Shown here: piece after piece, positions 62,109-64,000 of the stretch
How positions within the stretch are numbered: position 1 is the first letter of the stretch
Layout of the letters: each line of letters starts with the position of its first letter
Source of the DNA: Polynucleobacter sp. AP-Titi-500A-B4
GTDB lineage: Bacteria; Pseudomonadota; Gammaproteobacteria; Burkholderiales; Burkholderiaceae
Assembly (NCBI RefSeq): GCF_018688095.1
Contig: NZ_CP061311.1
Span: 1,138,190 to 1,202,189, forward strand
Length of the DNA stretch: 64,000 bases
Direction: 5' to 3'
The notes under the pieces: generated by a model
What the model was told of the DNA's origin: nothing
What the model saw: the letters and a program-made list of their open reading frames with translations, nothing else
Databases searched by the model: none
Position numbers and translations under genes: made by a program

Positions 62109-64000
62109 TTAGCCATGCCACTGAATCTTATCAACGTGAGTAATGTCATGTTGTGTACCATCTGCCGTCACAATCACAGCCTCATTACCAGCATGATCGG
62201 TTGAGAACACAATTTGCTTATTCGCTGTGTCCACAGTGGCAGTACCCGATTTAATAATGACAGTCCAGTCACCACCAGTAGCGTTATAAGTATTGGAGAG
62301 TGAGCCGCCCTGCGCAGTAATAGATGAAGGGCCGCCTGCCAAGCTAGTGATATCAACCACATCAGTCCAGCTTGCGCCACTGAGTTCATTTGCAAGAGTA
62401 TGACCACTATTTGGACTAGCCAATAAATCAGGTACTCCTGACTCTACCCCACTAAGCGCAGCCATTTCGTATGTGACACCACCAATTTGTACAGACAGAG
62501 TGGTAGTTGATGTAGCGGCCGTAGCCTGGCTCACAATACCAATCACTGCCTGGACATTTGCAGGATTTGTAGATGTACCTAGTAAAGTCGTAGAGTAATC
62601 ATTCAGCAAGTGGCTCAAGTCTACGCGGTCACCATCAGTCACACTAAAGTCGGTAATCTTATCTTTACCGTCCAATAGTGAGGTGTAGGCAAAGGTATCC
62701 TGTCCAGCACCGCCGGTAAGGCTATCAAGACCTAGACCACCAATAATGATATCGTTACCATCACCACCCAAAATTGTATCTGCACCAGCTAAACCTTCAA
62801 GGTGATCTGAGCCTGCCAAGCCTGAAATAGAATCAGCGCCAGAAGTACCAAGCACCACATCTGCTGCGGCAGTACCTGCAGAGACACTACTTGGCATCGA
62901 TACAGAATTAACCAAATCGATTACCAGATTAGCCGTTGAAACATCGCCACCAGGATTGGTCAGCTTATAAGTAAATACTTCTTGCAAGCCAACGTTACCT
63001 ACAGATGCAGTTGGTGTGTAATCATATGTGCCATCATTTTTCAAAATAAGAGTGCCATATTGACCCGTGACAGATACTCCAGATGAAGTTGCATCAACAA
63101 AACTTGCACCACTCAAAATACTGAGGGTGGTATTGGCCGCAGCTACATCAATTGAACCCCAACTATCTGTGCTGCCAATAAAGTTATTCCCGGTAGTGAG
63201 AATATTTCCAGTAGCATGGGTCACGGCTGTATTGGTAATTTGTGGCGTGAGATCTAAGTTAAAGTTATCAACACTTAAACGTAAACTATTGCCTCCAGTT
63301 GACTTGTCATCCGCAGATAGCATTAAACGATACGTGCCAACACTTAAAGTAGAGCTTGTAATCGTTGTGCTAGCTGTGGCTGTTATGCTGCCAGTAAATC
63401 CAGTACCAGTAAGTGCATTCCAGGTTGTGTTATCCGCAGCCAACTTATACAAGGTCCAGGTGGCAAGATCGCCTGTTCCATTATTGGCAATATAAGCATC
63501 AAACTTCAGAGCGCCAAGATTTGAGGAGGTAACTACAAATTGTGGAGTAATGACGCTTGCAGCACCTGTGGTGTTACCGTTATTGTCAGTAAGGCGGAGT
63601 AACGCCGCAGCACCAGTACCATTAATACCTGCATCTGACGTTGTACCACTCAAAGTACTTACACCCCACTTGTCAGTAGCAGCATTGAGAATATTATTAC
63701 CAGTTAAATTATTATCAATTTGAACGTTTGCTGATCCACCAGAGGTAGTAAAGGCAGAACCCCATGAAGCAGATGCTGTTGAGAAATTATCCAGCAGAGT
63801 CGTTGCAACAGTACCTGAAGATACTGAGGTTGTAATCGTAGCCTGAGAATAGTTATCGTAAGCTTGGGCTGTGTCATTAACGTTCGTAATCGCCAGGCTT
63901 ACCGCCTTATTACTTGCATTACCAGCAGCGTCGGTGGCTACGACGTTAAAGCTATAGGCAGCCTTCGTTTCATAGTTGGGGTTCGCTGTTAAGGTCACTG
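62109..64000 (-). CDS. C-terminal part of a large cadherin-like/RTX secreted protein
   Basis: The reading frame enters from the right edge and encodes about 630 residues, so the real protein is larger. It contains a cadherin-like repeat end (TANPNYETKAAYSFNVVATD), a LamG/PKD-like sugar-binding region rich in Thr/Ser/Asn, a VCBS-type domain (VSVTGQYGTLILKNDGTYDY), then five calcium-binding nonapeptides (GLAGSDHLE to GGAGQDTFAY, about 62690-62830). A C-terminal tail follows (ITDFSVTDGDRVDLSHLL). Tail and RTX are those of type I secretion substrates with the C-terminal target domain. The type I secretion operon 5 kb away is the likely exporter. Adhesion or biofilm matrix is the likely role. Confidence 0.87.
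   Translation of the reverse strand, partial: VTLTANPNYETKAAYSFNVVATDAAGNASNKAVSLAITNVNDTAQAYDNYSQATITTSVSSGTVATTLLDNFSTASASWGSAFTTSGGSANVQIDNNLTGNNILNAATDKWGVSTLSGTTSDAGINGTGAAALLRLTDNNGNTTGAASVITPQFVVTSSNLGALKFDAYIANNGTGDLATWTLYKLAADNTTWNALTGTGFTGSITATASTTITSSTLSVGTYRLMLSADDKSTGGNSLRLSVDNFNLDLTPQITNTAVTHATGNILTTGNNFIGSTDSWGSIDVAAANTTLSILSGASFVDATSSGVSVTGQYGTLILKNDGTYDYTPTASVGNVGLQEVFTYKLTNPGGDVSTANLVIDLVNSVSMPSSVSAGTAAADVVLGTSGADSISGLAGSDHLEGLAGADTILGGDGNDIIIGGLGLDSLTGGAGQDTFAYTSLLDGKDKITDFSVTDGDRVDLSHLLNDYSTTLLGTSTNPANVQAVIGIVSQATAATSTTTLSVQIGGVTYEMAALSGVESGVPDLLASPNSGHTLANELSGASWTDVVDITSLAGGPSSITAQGGSLSNTYNATGGDWTVIIKSGTATVDTANKQIVFSTDHAGNEAVIVTADGTQHDITHVDKIQWHG

Noticed and set aside
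1..64000. CRISPR arrays, insertion sequences, prophage genes, integrases, rRNA operons
   Set aside because: No regular spaced repeats, transposase or integrase domains, phage structural genes or rRNA sequence were recognised on either strand.

Overview
The window most likely comes from a free-living betaproteobacterium of the Burkholderiaceae, and Polynucleobacter (freshwater) is the best guess. The basis is the set of protein families: TctC/Bug solute receptors, a class I fumarase, an FDH1-type formate dehydrogenase, SoxXYZA, a two-partner-secretion adhesin and a cadherin-like/RTX giant adhesin. The genes are densely packed and base composition looks moderate. The genus is inferred from protein style, since no 16S gene is present.

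Left part (1-20.7 kb), mostly core metabolism. A fragment resembling an FhaC/ShlB transporter lies at the left edge. The quinolinate/NAD genes follow, nadA and nadC on + and nadB on -, with a MazEF-type toxin-antitoxin pair directly upstream of nadB. Next come a two-subunit NAD-dependent formate dehydrogenase, a DUF748/AsmA-like protein, a DUF1080 protein, a TumE/TumA toxin-antitoxin pair, tRNA-Ser(GGA), acetyl-CoA synthetase, class I fumarase, and a murI-tonB-exbB-exbD run. The formate dehydrogenase and acs promoters carry the same unusual repeat element.

Middle part (20.7-45.5 kb), accessory. A minus-strand chain runs from a filamentous-haemagglutinin-like exoprotein through a DUF4239 membrane protein to three solute-binding proteins without any permease. 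tRNA-Leu(UAA), a penicillin-acylase-family amidase, small envelope proteins and purU follow. A six-gene minus-strand unit joins a xanthine-dehydrogenase-family molybdenum hydroxylase to soxX, soxY, soxZ and soxA, without soxB or soxCD. CidA/LrgB, an orphan HigA, and a divergent cluster with two Bug receptors, a PEP-mutase/isocitrate-lyase-family enzyme, an omega-aminotransferase and a gamma-glutamyltransferase complete this part.

Right part (45.5-64 kb), signalling and secretion. It starts with a second MazEF pair and a PIF1-like helicase. A three-gene second-messenger operon follows: periplasmic-sensor GGDEF, HD-GYP-PAS, and an MscS channel with a cyclic-nucleotide-binding domain. Divergent from it is a LuxR/NarL-type regulator whose receiver has Glu in place of the phospho-accepting Asp. 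Then come a complete type I secretion system (TolC, HlyD, PrtD/LapB-type ABC), a TPR protein, a CHASE2 adenylate cyclase with its class II cyclic-nucleotide phosphodiesterase, and the C-terminal end of a large cadherin-like/RTX protein that is the probable secretion substrate. A palindrome TTAGTAG-N4-CTACTAA occurs in the regulator/GGDEF intergenic region and again upstream of the secretion operon. It may mark a regulon linking c-di-GMP, cAMP and adhesin export.

No insertion sequences, CRISPR arrays, prophage genes or rRNA genes were seen, and no gene-free stretch exceeds about 300 bases.
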